Assembly: GCF_030410135.1 (NCBI RefSeq)
Contig: NZ_JAUGQQ010000003.1
Span: forward strand, 310,001 to 374,000
Length of the DNA stretch: 64,000 bases
Source of the DNA: Aequorivita aurantiaca
GTDB taxonomy: Bacteria; Bacteroidota; Bacteroidia; Flavobacteriales; Flavobacteriaceae
Direction: 5' to 3'
In this document: positions 43,410-54,242 of the stretch, piece by piece
Layout of the letters: the number at the start of each line of letters is the position of its first letter
How positions within the stretch are numbered: the stretch's first letter is position 1
The notes under the pieces: model-generated
Database searches by the model: none
What the model saw: only the letters and a program-made list of their open reading frames with translations
What the model was told of the DNA's origin: nothing
Translations under genes and position numbers: made by a program

Positions 43410-44951
43410 CTACAACGGAATATTCCCGTGCTTTCTATTGGGTCGCGGCACATCTTTAGTTTCAAGCATCGCAAAAGCCTTCAATAGTTTTCTGCGTGTG
43501 TCGCGAGGTTGGATTACCTCATCTATAAATCCGCGTTGCGCTGCCTTAAACGGATTTGCGAATTTTTCGGCGTATTCCGCTTCCTTTTCCGAAAGTTTCA
43601 GCTCAGGATTCGCAGATTCGGAAATTTCTTTTCTGAAAATAATCTCACTGGCTCCCTTCGCTCCCATCACCGCAATTTCGGCCGTGGGCCAGGCGTAATT
43701 CATATCGGCTCCAATGTGCTTGCTGTTCATTACATCATACGCGCCTCCGTACGCCTTTCGGGTGATGACAGTAACTCGCGGCACGGTTGCTTCACTTAAA
43801 GCGTACAACAATTTTGCGCCATTCAAAATAATTCCATTCCATTCTTGATCGGTCCCCGGCAGAAAACCCGGAACGTCCACCAACACCAACAAGGGAATAT
43901 TAAAACAGTCGCAGAAACGCGTGAACCTCGCCCCTTTTTTGGAACTGTCCACGTCCAATACGCCCGCCAAACTCATAGGTTGGTTGGCAACAATCCCGAT
44001 GCTTCTACCGCCAAGCCTTGCAAAACCCACGATAATATTATCGGCGTAATCCTTATGCACTTCGAAAAATGAATCGGCATCAATTATTCCCTTTATTACG
44101 TCGTGCATATCGTAAGGCTTGTTTGAAGAGTCCGGCACGATGGTTTCCAATTCCTCCCGAAATTCGTCACCAACGTCGAAAGGAAGTTTTTGGGTTACGG
44201 ATTTATTGTTTTGGGGAAGATAACCGAGTAGGGTTCTAATCTGTTCCAAACACACAATATCATTGGCCGCGGTGAAATGCGTCACGCCGCTTTTGGTGGC
44301 GTGGGTTCTCGCGCCACCCAATTCTTCGGAAGTAACGTTTTCATTGGTTACCGTTTTCACAACATTCGGCCCCGTAACAAACATATAACTGCTGTCCTGC
44401 ACCATCAAAGTGAAATCGGTCATTGCGGGCGAATACACCGCGCCACCAGCACAAGGACCCATTATAGCCGAAATCTGGGGCACTACGCCCGATGCCTGCA
44501 CATTTCTATAAAAAATATCGGCATACCCACCCAAACTCCGAACGCCTTCCTGTATACGCGCCCCGCCGGAATCATTTAAACCAATAATCGGCGCGCCAAC
44601 GCTCACCGCATGGTCCATTATTTTGCAAATCTTTTCTGCGTGGGTTTCGGAAAGTGCGCCACCAAAAACCGTAAAATCCTGTGCAAATACATAAACCAAT
44701 CTGTCATTGATTGTACCGTAACCAGTAACTACACCATCGCCGTAATACACTTCATCTTGCATATCGAAATCTGTAGTTCTGTGCGTAACGAGAATTCCCA
44801 TTTCCTCAAAGGAACCTTCGTCGAGCAAGTATTCCACGCGTTCGCGGGCGGTTAGTTTTTTCTTTTCGTGCTGCTTTGCAATTCGTTTTTCGCCGCCGCC
44901 CAATTTGGCCTCGGCAAGTATTTGCTGCAATTTCTTATTGTTGTCGCTCAT
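43410..44951 (-). CDS. Acyl-CoA carboxylase, carboxyltransferase (beta) subunit
   Basis: The 513-residue protein is a fused carboxyltransferase of the propionyl/methylcrotonyl/acetyl-CoA type, with the acyl-CoA-binding motif [24 protein letters not shown] and the biotin-binding half [14 protein letters not shown] and [14 protein letters not shown]. It transfers CO2 from carboxybiotin to an acyl-CoA. The biotin carboxylase and carrier genes lie just upstream on the same strand, so the complex is encoded as an operon. Which acyl-CoA is used cannot be read, although propionyl-CoA is likely. It is convergent with the lipoprotein gene, one base apart. Confidence 0.92.
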   Translation of the reverse strand: MSDNNKKLQQILAEAKLGGGEKRIAKQHEKKKLTARERVEYLLDEGSFEEMGILVTHRTTDFDMQDEVYYGDGVVTGYGTINDRLVYVFAQDFTVFGGALSETHAEKICKIMDHAVSVGAPIIGLNDSGGARIQEGVRSLGGYADIFYRNVQASGVVPQISAIMGPCAGGAVYSPAMTDFTLMVQDSSYMFVTGPNVVKTVTNENVTSEELGGARTHATKSGVTHFTAANDIVCLEQIRTLLGYLPQNNKSVTQKLPFDVGDEFREELETIVPDSSNKPYDMHDVIKGIIDADSFFEVHKDYADNIIVGFARLGGRSIGIVANQPMSLAGVLDVDSSKKGARFTRFCDCFNIPLLVLVDVPGFLPGTDQEWNGIILNGAKLLYALSEATVPRVTVITRKAYGGAYDVMNSKHIGADMNYAWPTAEIAVMGAKGASEIIFRKEISESANPELKLSEKEAEYAEKFANPFKAAQRGFIDEVIQPRDTRRKLLKAFAMLETKDVPRPNRKHGNIPL

Positions 44952-44962
44952 AGTTTTATTTT

Positions 44963-45050
44963 CTCTGTGAACCTCTGTGATTTTCTCCGTGAATCTCTGC
45001 GGAAAAACTATTACACCGAGTTTCGCAGAAGTTCACAAAGTTGCGCTGAG
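44963..45050. repeat. Palindromic repeat between carboxylase genes
   Basis: CTCTGTGAAC at 44963 and CTCTGCGG near 44995 face inverted copies CGCAGAAGTTCACAAAG near 45024, giving an imperfect hairpin in the 102-base gap inside the operon. Such CTCTGTG repeats are common between flavobacterial genes. Confidence 0.5.
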
Positions 45051-45053
45051 AAG

Positions 45054-46496
45054 TTATTTTGGCAATCTCAGTTTTTCTGAATCCTTTAAATATTGTTTTA
45101 ATGCGAAGAGTGCCGCAACTTTTGCCTCTTCTTGGTGTATTGCTTTTAACTTATCCGCAGACCAATAGTTTTTTACAAAATTAGTGTCGAAATCTCCGCT
45201 GCGGAAGGCCTCGTGTTCAAATACAAATTTCCCAAAGGGAAGCGTGGTACTAACCCCTTCAATATTATAATCCGATATGGCTTTAAGCATGATTTGCATC
45301 GCTTCATTTCGTGTTTTGCCGTAGGTTATCAATTTTGAAAGCATAGGGTCGTATTGGATTGGCACTTGCATTCCTTCGGTAAAGCCATCGTCCACACGAA
45401 TATTCTTTCCGCTTGGCGGTTTATATACTTCCAGTTTTCCAACGCTCGGCATAAAATTATCCAACGGGTCTTCGGCATAAACGCGAAGCTCAAAAGCGTG
45501 ACCCGTAATTTTTAAATCTTCCTGTGAAAAGGCCAGTTTTTCATTTTTGGCAACCTTTATTTGTTGTTCCACCAAATCTAGACCTGTAATCATTTCCGTT
45601 ACGGGATGCTCCACTTGCAGGCGCGTGTTCATTTCAAGAAAATAGAAATTGTGCTTATCGTCCAACAGAAATTCCACAGTTCCCGCGCCCACGTAATCAC
45701 AAGCTTTTGCAACCTTTACTGCCGCTTCGCCCATTTGTGTGCGAAGTTCGGGCGTCAAGACTGAAGAAGGGGCCTCCTCCACCACTTTTTGGTGGCGGCG
45801 CTGAATGCTGCACTCGCGTTCAAAAAGGTGAACCGTATTTCCAAAATTATCTGCCAAAACCTGAATTTCGATATGGCGCGGCGAAGTGACAAATTTTTCA
45901 ATAAAAACAGAGCCATCGCCAAAGGCATTTTCGGCTTCGCTTATGGCGCGTTTCATTTGGTCCTCAAATTCGGGGGCATTTTCCACTATTCGCATTCCCT
46001 TTCCGCCGCCACCGGCCGAGGCTTTTATGAGAATCGGGAAACCGATTTCCTTGGCAATTTCTTTCGCTACGGAAACATCGGTTATTGCTTCGGCAGTTCC
46101 GGGAACCATTGGTATATTGTATTCCTTTACGGCATCCTTTGCGGCCAGTTTGCTCCCCATCACGCGAATGGCGTGCGATTTCGGGCCAATAAAAATCATT
46201 CCGCTCCTTTCTACTTTTTCCCCAAATTCTGCATTTTCACTTAAAAATCCATAGCCGGGGTGAATGGCATCTACATTTAATTCCTGGGCAACTTTTATAA
46301 TTTTATCGCCCAAAAGATACGATTCGTTAGAGGGCGGTGGCCCAATGCAAACTGCTTCATCCGCAAATTTTACGTGTGGTGCATTTCTATCTGCCTCGGA
46401 AAAAATGGCGACGGTTTTAATGCCCATATTTTGGGCGGTCTTCATTATGCGCAGAGCGATTTCTCCCCTATTGGCAACTAATATTTTTTTAATCAT
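45054..46496 (-). CDS. Biotin carboxylase subunit of acyl-CoA carboxylase
   Basis: The 480-residue protein has the N-terminal carboxylase domain (KKILVANRGEIALRIMKTA), the ATP-grasp domain with KASAGGGGKGMRIV and EKFVTSPRHIEIQVL, and the catalytic motif FLEMNTRLQVEHPVTE. It carboxylates biotin using ATP and bicarbonate. It overlaps the biotin carrier gene by eight bases (46489-46496), so the two are translationally coupled. The last 25 residues (AKVAALFALKQYLKDSEK) extend past the core fold. Confidence 0.94.
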   Translation of the reverse strand: MIKKILVANRGEIALRIMKTAQNMGIKTVAIFSEADRNAPHVKFADEAVCIGPPPSNESYLLGDKIIKVAQELNVDAIHPGYGFLSENAEFGEKVERSGMIFIGPKSHAIRVMGSKLAAKDAVKEYNIPMVPGTAEAITDVSVAKEIAKEIGFPILIKASAGGGGKGMRIVENAPEFEDQMKRAISEAENAFGDGSVFIEKFVTSPRHIEIQVLADNFGNTVHLFERECSIQRRHQKVVEEAPSSVLTPELRTQMGEAAVKVAKACDYVGAGTVEFLLDDKHNFYFLEMNTRLQVEHPVTEMITGLDLVEQQIKVAKNEKLAFSQEDLKITGHAFELRVYAEDPLDNFMPSVGKLEVYKPPSGKNIRVDDGFTEGMQVPIQYDPMLSKLITYGKTRNEAMQIMLKAISDYNIEGVSTTLPFGKFVFEHEAFRSGDFDTNFVKNYWSADKLKAIHQEEAKVAALFALKQYLKDSEKLRLPK

Positions 46497-46980
46497 TCCT
46501 TTCTAATTCAATTAGCAATTTTCCTTTATCAACCGTTTCGCCCTTGGCAATATTTACCGATTTTACAATGCCGTCCCGTGGTGCGGTGAGGGTGTTTTCC
46601 ATTTTCATCGCCTCCAAAACACAGAGGAAATCGCCTTTTTTAACCACTTCGCCTTCGCTTACATTCACTTCTAAAATAATGCCCGGCATGGGGGAATGGA
46701 TTTCGTCTTTCTCGGAAGTATTGCCCAGCGACAAACCCATTTCGGCAATGCGTGCATCCAATTGGTTTTCAATTTTGGTTTGATAACGGTTTCCATTAAT
46801 GGCGATGGTATAAATTCTTTTATGAAAATCCGATCGAATGGAATCAACCTTAATGGATTTATTGTTAAAAATTATGTGGGAATTATTTGTGTCCGAAATG
46901 GAATCAAATGCGCTCAAATCATTAGAGCTCAAGGCGAACTCGAAATTATCATTTACAACAACTTTAAATTTTACTTCCAT
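46489..46980 (-). CDS. Biotin carboxyl carrier protein
   Basis: Start chosen at 46980 (MEVKFKVVVNDN); the longer frame to 47097 has an improbable leader. The protein of about 163 residues has an N-terminal beta domain and a C-terminal biotinyl domain with the modified lysine in CVLEAMKMENTL. It shuttles carboxybiotin between the two enzyme subunits encoded next. In many bacteria this domain is fused to the carboxylase; here it is a separate first gene of a three-gene operon. Confidence 0.92.
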   Translation of the reverse strand: MEVKFKVVVNDNFEFALSSNDLSAFDSISDTNNSHIIFNNKSIKVDSIRSDFHKRIYTIAINGNRYQTKIENQLDARIAEMGLSLGNTSEKDEIHSPMPGIILEVNVSEGEVVKKGDFLCVLEAMKMENTLTAPRDGIVKSVNIAKGETVDKGKLLIELERND

Positions 46981-47144
46981 AAATAGAAATTTCGATAAAG
47001 GTACTATTTGTGGAATGATTATGCCAACTTCAAAATATGGAAAAGTGAGCTTTTTGCTCTCCGCGCGGTAGATGCAATTATCCCGCCAAAGCCTCAAAAT
47101 TCAATATTAACAAGCTTACTAATCGTAACGTAAAAACGGAATGA

Positions 47145-50100
47145 TTACTTATTCTGCTTCGGCTTTACCTTAGGTTTTGAAGTTGCTTTCGTTATTTTCG
47201 GTTTTGCTATTGTGGCTTTTTCCGACTTAATTTTTTTTCGGACACCACTCAAGGCGGTCCGCAGATCCGTGATACGTTTTTCCAAATCGGCTTTGGCCTT
47301 GCTACTTTCTGTGGGACTATCGGTTATTGTGTTTAGGGAACGGGTCAAGAAATCCAGATGTTCCAATTCCGCTGCTTTTTTTGCTTCGGAACCGGCTTTT
47401 TTCCAGATCTTATTGAAGTTTTGGATAACCTCATTCCATTTAGATTCAATTTTTTCATCCTCAATAATTAAAAGCAGGCACAAATCGATATTTAAAAACG
47501 CGATAAAGCTCCAATAATCAAGATCCTCGATTTCAGCTTTCTCAATTAATCGTTTCTGCAGTTCGAGCAGTAATTGCTGTGCTTCGGCAACAGATCGTAA
47601 TTTGTATTTTTTGCCGCCCACCGTAAATTCACCACCATGGTTTATTGCCGCATTCAAAACCAATAAACAGGCGAGCTCAATGGAATTGGCAAGGGAATAA
47701 ATTTTGTTGGAATTCAAATTGTTGGTGTAGGCACGTTCATAATGTGAAATTGCGTTTTTATAGGCGCTCATTCTCTTTTTATGGTCCGTTGCCAGCATTG
47801 ACAGTCGTTTGTATGCGCTGCCCAATAAGTTGTGCCGTTCGGCGGTCTCACCCGCAAAAAGCAGAACTTCCAGATCTGTAATTACCCTTTCCGTTTTTTG
47901 ATAGGCTTCTTTTTTGGCTGCAGCAGTGGCCTCTTCGTTTTCGAAGATTTCCATAATGTACATTTTTGCTCGCGTGTTGCAGTATTTTTCCATGCACGAA
48001 AAGGAGAAATCCGCCTTTTCCATTTTTAGAAGTTCCTCATAATGTTCGGAAGCTTCGGTATACATTGCTAATTCTTGATAAATTTTGGCCACTCTTTCAA
48101 TAATGGGAGGCGTGCGGAAAACGTCCCTATCCACTGCCCTCATTATAGTATGTAATTCTGCCAAATGGTCATGTTCTGAAGTTGTCGCCATTTGCAATTG
48201 GTTCAGCAAATTGTCCAAATGTATCTCGGCTTCCTGCGGCACGATATAGCTTGGGGACCAAGAGCCTTTCCCTGCGGTGATTCCTTTCAATTTAAAAAAT
48301 GGATCGCCATAGCATTGGTAGGCGCCCCAAGTATTGTTGCCGGGATGTTTTTCATATATATAGTTGCGGGCGTTTTTTACTGCATCGCCAAAATTGTCGC
48401 CGGAGAACATACTGTTGTAAAAAACCTGGGCAAAATCCAACGCAGCGGCATCATTAACCGCCCAGCCCGCGGCGATTACTGCCTTCACGCCAATACTGAT
48501 CAATTGGGTGCCGATGTTGGCGGCAAGTTTGTAACGGTCCTTATAGAAACGCTCTTCTTCGGCATTGCTATAGCCCAGGTGGCAACAGTTCACAAAAACC
48601 AATTCGGGGACTACGGGCATCTGCTGGATTTCAAAAACGGTGAGAAACATATCCTTTCCTATCACCATTCCTGATTTTTTGGGCGATTTGGGGTTAAAAA
48701 CGCCGTGGCCAGCCAAATGAATTATTGAATAATCATTGCAGAAAAAATTCTTGACAATACTTTCGGCGTCGGTGCTGATAAGGTGCGTTGTGGGATAGCC
48801 TAAGTTTTCCAGGGTGTCCTTAACCATCATTCCTTCTTCCTTTGCTCCCGGCAATTGTGAAATGAAACCATTGAGGATTGGATCGGCTATAATCAAAGCG
48901 CCTTTTTCGGCAACGCGCTTAATGTTTATCCTGTATTCCTTTGTGGATAGCTGGCGAATCATACCGGCATTTATGCAAAGCGGTTTGGCATTGGTGGTAT
49001 TGTCCTGTAGCAATTCCCACGGATAAGAAGCCGTTTTGGAATCCAATATCCACGAAATGTTTCCTTTGCGCTTCAGTTTTTCCTTTAAATTATTCGGAAT
49101 CAACAATTCGAAAAGGGTTTTTGCAGTACAGGCAGACCATTGATTATTGCTGGATGCTTCGGAAATGAAGAGATCAATTAAAGGGGTACTGCTGAAAAGT
49201 TCATTCTCTTCCTCTCGCGAGTCGCCCGTGGAAGATCCAAAAATCATACTGGCCGGTTCACCCGTTTGTTCATTGGCTTCTTTATATTTAACGGTAATTC
49301 GGTTCCACCAATCTTCGGCATTGTCCAACGGAGTTCTTTTGCGTATGCCCAATAGGTTTTTGATTCGTTTGTTGCCGATTATAATATTATAGGTTGAATT
49401 TTCCTTATTGGCTATTTTGTTGATTACGTACATACAGTTCAGCGCGCGGTCTGCATATAGCTCAATTATCTCGATGTTTTGGACGGTTCTATAACCCTCG
49501 TCAGACACCATTTTTACTTTTTCATTTGCTCTATTCACGCCATCAATAACTGCTTTTAGCGAGCCTTCCACAGATAGCCCGCCGTAACCAGAGGCAATGA
49601 TTAATGAAGAAATCCCGATGCCTCTTTTGGGGATGGTTGTTCCTTTGATGCTTAATAGATAATTCAAAACGCCATGTTCAATGGATTTCGAAAGTTGAAA
49701 GGAAGTAAGTTGGTCCGGTTCTCCCAGACCTACGATTATAGCCCCTTCAAAATCGCTATTTTTCATTTTGCCGAAAATGGCGTTGGTACCAATTTCCCCG
49801 GGGTAAAGCCCCAGGCGGTGTTTCGCCGTTAAGCTTCCTTCCAAATAACTATCTATGGATTTTTCGGCATAAAGCACACCGTCATTCAAAAAATGCCCTG
49901 CCACAACGGGATATTCAGAATATCTTAAATCACCATTGCTTACAGTTATTGTAATTGGTATTTGGCTGGCAACCGGCTCTATGGAATCGCCGAAGCCCAA
50001 GATTGTTTTTTCTAAGCCGCTTTCGGACAAATCGAAATTGATATCGGGTTCTGCTCTAAATATTTTTTCCTCGCCGCGCAACAGCGGTTTGGTGTTTCGG

Positions 50101-52628
50101 AGCAATTGTGTTTTGCCCGTAACCAGAATTTCCTCAATGGCATTAAATAGTTCCGGCTCATTGGCCAAGGCGCCGTGGGTAACGCGTGAATAATAAACCG
50201 CATTGGACTCAATAAGCTGTTTGGGAATTCCCGATTCCCAGGTTACGCTTTGGTCACCCTCGCTGGTATAAAGGAAATATAGTTGTTTTTTCGGCGGAAT
50301 CTCATCGAGATAATAGCCGCAGGGCGTCATTTTGTCCTTGCCGGCAATATAGGCCATGTTGGAATAATCGATGGCGTCTCTTTTTGCTAAAATATTATCT
50401 CTGTAATTTTTAAAATATTCTAGATCAGATTTTTGAGGTAAAGGCCAATCTAGTTTTCCGAAATATTTTCGCATATTTTCCCAAGTCTCCATTTTTGCAA
50501 AATCGTTCTTTTCATCAGTATTTAGTGGCAGTAGGGCCAAAATACCGGGAAATTTGGAGAACATTTTCAAAAGCCCTTCCTTGGTGTGGAAAAGATCCAA
50601 TTTACTTAACTTTTGAATGATTGCATCCTCCCCGAACAGCACGGAAGGAATCCGGAATGAACCGCCAAGAGGCGAGCCAAGAAACAGCATTTTAAATCCT
50701 TTTGAAGCCTTTAGCTCTTGCCAAGTATCGTCGTGGTTCAAAATGAAATCACGCGCCAATAAGCCTCCCATGGAGTGGCCGATTATCTTTATGGGTTGCC
50801 CATGTTTGAGCAAACTCTTAATTTTTGTATTAAATTCATTGGCACATTCGGGCAGCGGTTTGCGCCAGTCGAAGGGATATACTACCACATCATACTTGCC
50901 GGACAACCATTTGTACAGTTTATAATAAGATGTTTTTACAACGGAATCCGCTACAATTTTATTGACGTTGGAATACCCAAGATTTACCAATCCCCCACTG
51001 AGAATTCGGCCATAATGAAGCCATATTTCCTTGTCTTTTTGCGAAAGGTTGGAGCCCATAATTCCGGGCAGCATAACAACAATAGGCTTTGAGCCCGAGG
51101 GCGGGAATGGCGAAGGGTATAACTCCCCGGACTCCACAAGGGCCCGGTCGGAACCAGGAATTTCATCCTGTGCAAAATATTTGAACCCGGGAATAAGTTC
51201 ACCTTCGGGAGTTTTTAGCACCAATTCTATGGCCTCCCTGGTTTTGTCGTTTTCAAAATATTTTACGTGGTTAACATCATCGCCCTGATCAAAGAAATAT
51301 TGAATTTGATTTTTGCGTTTTGCCCCCAAATACATGGAATCTGTGTTCACCACCAAGTCGTTTCGCTGCCAATAGAATAATTTTCCAAGGATCACGAATA
51401 AACCCTGCCCCGAAAAACTAACCCTTCCGTTGCCAGATATAATAGCCAACGGTTTGCCATCAATTGCAGTTTCGGGTGTGGGATCGTTTAAGATTTTAAT
51501 AAATGGCGATTCGGGCCTTTGTGCCTCCAAGCCTGGAAGAACGCTTACGTCATCTTTACTTTCAACGGCGGCAGAAAGCAATTCCTTTAAAACATCGCCA
51601 AACGCGCCACCAATTACGGTCAGAAGATTAAAAAACACATTCAGAATATGGTCCAATCTTTTGGAGGCCAGTTTTGTGCCGGCGGCAGGACAGCCTACCC
51701 GCACAAATTTGGCAACCGTAATCTTTTTATCCTTAAAAATTTTATTCAGGGCCTCTATGTTTTCAATGTCCTGTTCCCTATCGCCCTCTTTTTCGAGCAG
51801 AGCAATATGGTGACTGTTAAACCCGAGGGAAGCCTCGTCATTTTTACTGCTGTATTTGTTTAATATATCGCCTACAATCCCGCCCCGGGAATGGGTAAGC
51901 AAGTGTACCACTGAATTATCGGGCAGCATTTTGGCCAGTTTTACCACATTTAGCAAAGGGCTTTCAGTAAGCGTTCTATGTTGAAAGGCGAGAACATTTT
52001 TGCCATAAAATTGATGGATGGTATTCCAAACAGAAGTATTTTTCAAAGCTTGAAAAGCTCCAAAAGAGTCGGAATTTGTACCATGGATAAAAAGGAAAAA
52101 AGGACTATTGGAAGGTTTTCCGTCAAAAGTTCCAAATTTGAAATTCTTGTCAACAGTTAATAAGGCAGCACCGGTTTCCAATAAATTCTGAGGGATGGCT
52201 TGTGGATCAGTTTGATGTTGCAGATGCTTATCCTCCAATTTTCGGGCGATTTCCGCAACTCCTTTTCCAATGGTTTTTTTGGCGAATACCTTTAAAAGTT
52301 TAACCGCAATTTTGCCAACAATTCCCCTTTCGGTGGATGGCGCATCCACAGCCGCCGGCATCACAAAAATTTCCACTTCCAAATCGCGACTTCCCGCGGG
52401 CTTTAATGCTGGGTCCAGTTCGGGAAAAACTTCGTGCATGGTGGAAGCGTCGCACATCCAAGAAGTGCCGTCATCAAGCACCAATTCAAGTAATTTATCG
52501 TTTTCCGCAAGTTGGATTTCATGTTGATTGGCAACATCCCTATTGCTGGCCTGCAAATTATAAACTACGGCCCCCTCTTCATTTGTTTCCTTTTTGCCGT
52601 AAACCACAAGTTTTTTAATTGGTTCCAT
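47145..52628 (-). CDS. Giant CHAT-protease protein with two alpha/beta-hydrolase domains
   Basis: The 1827-residue cytoplasmic protein has, in order: an N-terminal beta region (1-100); a first hydrolase domain (about 170-350) with IHGTNSD and a THSRGG nucleophile elbow (Ser247); a second, LCAT/PGAP1-like hydrolase (about 515-840) with PGIMGSN, GHSMGG (Ser619) and a probable catalytic His818; a domain with VVAGHFLNDGVLYAEKSID (about 905-1060); a CHAT caspase-like protease (about 1145-1450) with His in HLAGHG (1304-1309) and Cys in VNCCHLG (1348-1349); a helical, TPR-like region (about 1480-1770); and a Lys-rich tail. Both protease residues are intact. Its substrate and trigger are unknown. It is transcribed alone. 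Confidence 0.9.
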   Translation of the reverse strand: MEPIKKLVVYGKKETNEEGAVVYNLQASNRDVANQHEIQLAENDKLLELVLDDGTSWMCDASTMHEVFPELDPALKPAGSRDLEVEIFVMPAAVDAPSTERGIVGKIAVKLLKVFAKKTIGKGVAEIARKLEDKHLQHQTDPQAIPQNLLETGAALLTVDKNFKFGTFDGKPSNSPFFLFIHGTNSDSFGAFQALKNTSVWNTIHQFYGKNVLAFQHRTLTESPLLNVVKLAKMLPDNSVVHLLTHSRGGIVGDILNKYSSKNDEASLGFNSHHIALLEKEGDREQDIENIEALNKIFKDKKITVAKFVRVGCPAAGTKLASKRLDHILNVFFNLLTVIGGAFGDVLKELLSAAVESKDDVSVLPGLEAQRPESPFIKILNDPTPETAIDGKPLAIISGNGRVSFSGQGLFVILGKLFYWQRNDLVVNTDSMYLGAKRKNQIQYFFDQGDDVNHVKYFENDKTREAIELVLKTPEGELIPGFKYFAQDEIPGSDRALVESGELYPSPFPPSGSKPIVVMLPGIMGSNLSQKDKEIWLHYGRILSGGLVNLGYSNVNKIVADSVVKTSYYKLYKWLSGKYDVVVYPFDWRKPLPECANEFNTKIKSLLKHGQPIKIIGHSMGGLLARDFILNHDDTWQELKASKGFKMLFLGSPLGGSFRIPSVLFGEDAIIQKLSKLDLFHTKEGLLKMFSKFPGILALLPLNTDEKNDFAKMETWENMRKYFGKLDWPLPQKSDLEYFKNYRDNILAKRDAIDYSNMAYIAGKDKMTPCGYYLDEIPPKKQLYFLYTSEGDQSVTWESGIPKQLIESNAVYYSRVTHGALANEPELFNAIEEILVTGKTQLLRNTKPLLRGEEKIFRAEPDINFDLSESGLEKTILGFGDSIEPVASQIPITITVSNGDLRYSEYPVVAGHFLNDGVLYAEKSIDSYLEGSLTAKHRLGLYPGEIGTNAIFGKMKNSDFEGAIIVGLGEPDQLTSFQLSKSIEHGVLNYLLSIKGTTIPKRGIGISSLIIASGYGGLSVEGSLKAVIDGVNRANEKVKMVSDEGYRTVQNIEIIELYADRALNCMYVINKIANKENSTYNIIIGNKRIKNLLGIRKRTPLDNAEDWWNRITVKYKEANEQTGEPASMIFGSSTGDSREEENELFSSTPLIDLFISEASSNNQWSACTAKTLFELLIPNNLKEKLKRKGNISWILDSKTASYPWELLQDNTTNAKPLCINAGMIRQLSTKEYRINIKRVAEKGALIIADPILNGFISQLPGAKEEGMMVKDTLENLGYPTTHLISTDAESIVKNFFCNDYSIIHLAGHGVFNPKSPKKSGMVIGKDMFLTVFEIQQMPVVPELVFVNCCHLGYSNAEEERFYKDRYKLAANIGTQLISIGVKAVIAAGWAVNDAAALDFAQVFYNSMFSGDNFGDAVKNARNYIYEKHPGNNTWGAYQCYGDPFFKLKGITAGKGSWSPSYIVPQEAEIHLDNLLNQLQMATTSEHDHLAELHTIMRAVDRDVFRTPPIIERVAKIYQELAMYTEASEHYEELLKMEKADFSFSCMEKYCNTRAKMYIMEIFENEEATAAAKKEAYQKTERVITDLEVLLFAGETAERHNLLGSAYKRLSMLATDHKKRMSAYKNAISHYERAYTNNLNSNKIYSLANSIELACLLVLNAAINHGGEFTVGGKKYKLRSVAEAQQLLLELQKRLIEKAEIEDLDYWSFIAFLNIDLCLLLIIEDEKIESKWNEVIQNFNKIWKKAGSEAKKAAELEHLDFLTRSLNTITDSPTESSKAKADLEKRITDLRTALSGVRKKIKSEKATIAKPKITKATSKPKVKPKQNK

Positions 52629-52955
52629 AATATCGATGATTGGTTAGTTTTTAAAATTTCTTATAAATACTGCTGTTTGAGCGTACTTAATTCAATGTCA
52701 GTTGATTAAATACATAACTAAAATAGAACTTATTTCGCAATAGCGAATATCATTCTATTGAAGGTGAGCTAATTAAAATATATGTGAGGTCTTTTGTGAG
52801 GAGTTGAAAAAGTTACGTTATTTTTTCAAACTGGGAAGAAATTCCGTCTTCAATTTTTCAAAGTAGGGGTAATATAGTTAAGAATTTTCCAAAATTTCCC
52901 GGATGATTAATTTTTAAACCCTATTTTCTGTATCTTTTTTCGAAATAAAATATCT
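52629..52955. other. Gene-free divergent region
   Basis: This 327-base AT-rich gap separates the CHAT gene from the divergent sugar dehydrogenase gene and must hold both promoters. TGTATCTTTTTT near 52930 could be a Bacteroidetes -7 element (TAnnTTTG type) for the plus-strand gene. I see no other structure. Confidence 0.4.
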
Positions 52956-54074
52956 ATGAAAATGAAGTTTATATTTCTCCTGCTTTTGACCTTTTCCATC
53001 TCCTGCGCGCAACCGCAAAAAAAGAATGACGTTGAATTAAAAACGGAGCCTCAATCCTACAAAATTGAGGAAGCCGTGAAAGGCCTTACCATTCCGTGGG
53101 GAATGACATGGCTGCCCGACGGAAGTATGTTGATTACAGAAAAAGATGGCCGATTGATTCATTTTAAAAATGGCGAAAAGACCGAAATTGCCAACGTTCC
53201 AGAGGTTTACAACAGCGGGCAGGGTGGTTTAATGGATATTGAGCTGCACCCCAATTATGCCGAAAATGGGTGGATTTATATAACCTATGCCACAGAAGAA
53301 GGAACAGGAAATGGCGGAAATACCGCTTTGATCCGTTGCAAGCTGCAAAACAATTCGCTTACAAACATTGAAAAACTTTACAAAGCCGAACCAAACACAA
53401 CGGCCGGGCAGCACTTCGGGTCTCGCATTGAATTTGATAATGAAGGTTACGTGTATTTCTCTATTGGCGAACGTGGCGAACGCGATGTAAATCCGCAAGA
53501 CATAACCCGTGACGGCGGAAAAATTTATAGATTGAATGACGATGGCAGCATCCCAACGGACAATCCGTTTTACGATGAACCCAATGCCAAGAAAGCAATA
53601 TATACCTTCGGAAACCGTAATCCACAAGGCATGGCAAAACATCCGGAATCGGGAAAAATATGGTTGCACGAGCACGGCCCAAAAGGTGGCGATGAAATAA
53701 ATGTTGTGAAAAAACGCGCAAATTATGGATGGCCCATCGTTACTTACGGCATTAATTATAGCGGTTCCGAAATTACGAACCAAACAACAAAACCCGGCAT
53801 TGAGCCGCCCATTTACTATTGGACGCCTTCAATCGCGCCCAGTGGGATGGCATTTGTTACCAGCAATAAATATCCACAGTGGGAAGGAAAACTTTTAGTG
53901 GGTTCGCTCAAGTTCGCTTATGTGGAATTACTGTCATTGGATGGAGAAAAAGTTACTTCCCGCGAAAAAATTGCACAGGATATTGGCCGTGTGCGCAATG
54001 TGAAAATAGGACCCGATGGCTTGATTTATATTGCAGTGGAAGGACAGGGAATTTTCAGATTGGTGCCAGAATAA
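52956..54074 (+). CDS. Exported PQQ-dependent aldose dehydrogenase-like lipoprotein
   Basis: The 372-residue protein has a lipoprotein signal (LLTFSISC) and a six-bladed propeller of the soluble glucose/aldose sugar dehydrogenase family: GLTIPWGMTWLPDGSMLITEKDG, GQHFGSRIEFDNEGYVYFS, the metal and cofactor segment YTFGNRNPQGMAKHPESGK and HEHGPKGGDEIN. It probably oxidises sugars in the periplasm with PQQ and calcium. No PQQ synthesis genes are in the window. Two adjacent ATGs (52956 and 52962) are possible starts. Confidence 0.9.
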   Translation: MKMKFIFLLLLTFSISCAQPQKKNDVELKTEPQSYKIEEAVKGLTIPWGMTWLPDGSMLITEKDGRLIHFKNGEKTEIANVPEVYNSGQGGLMDIELHPNYAENGWIYITYATEEGTGNGGNTALIRCKLQNNSLTNIEKLYKAEPNTTAGQHFGSRIEFDNEGYVYFSIGERGERDVNPQDITRDGGKIYRLNDDGSIPTDNPFYDEPNAKKAIYTFGNRNPQGMAKHPESGKIWLHEHGPKGGDEINVVKKRANYGWPIVTYGINYSGSEITNQTTKPGIEPPIYYWTPSIAPSGMAFVTSNKYPQWEGKLLVGSLKFAYVELLSLDGEKVTSREKIAQDIGRVRNVKIGPDGLIYIAVEGQGIFRLVPE

Positions 54075-54242
54075 TGTCGTCCGATTTTCTAATTTTTCCA
54101 CATTATACCAGAAGTGAAACCCTAGGTTCACCCGTATAATAGCCCACCCAAAGCTATGGATACTTCATAGATTAAGTATGGATAGTGTATGGAAAAGCTT
54201 TACGCAAACACGCAATGACTAAGATTTGTCTACTTTGAAATC

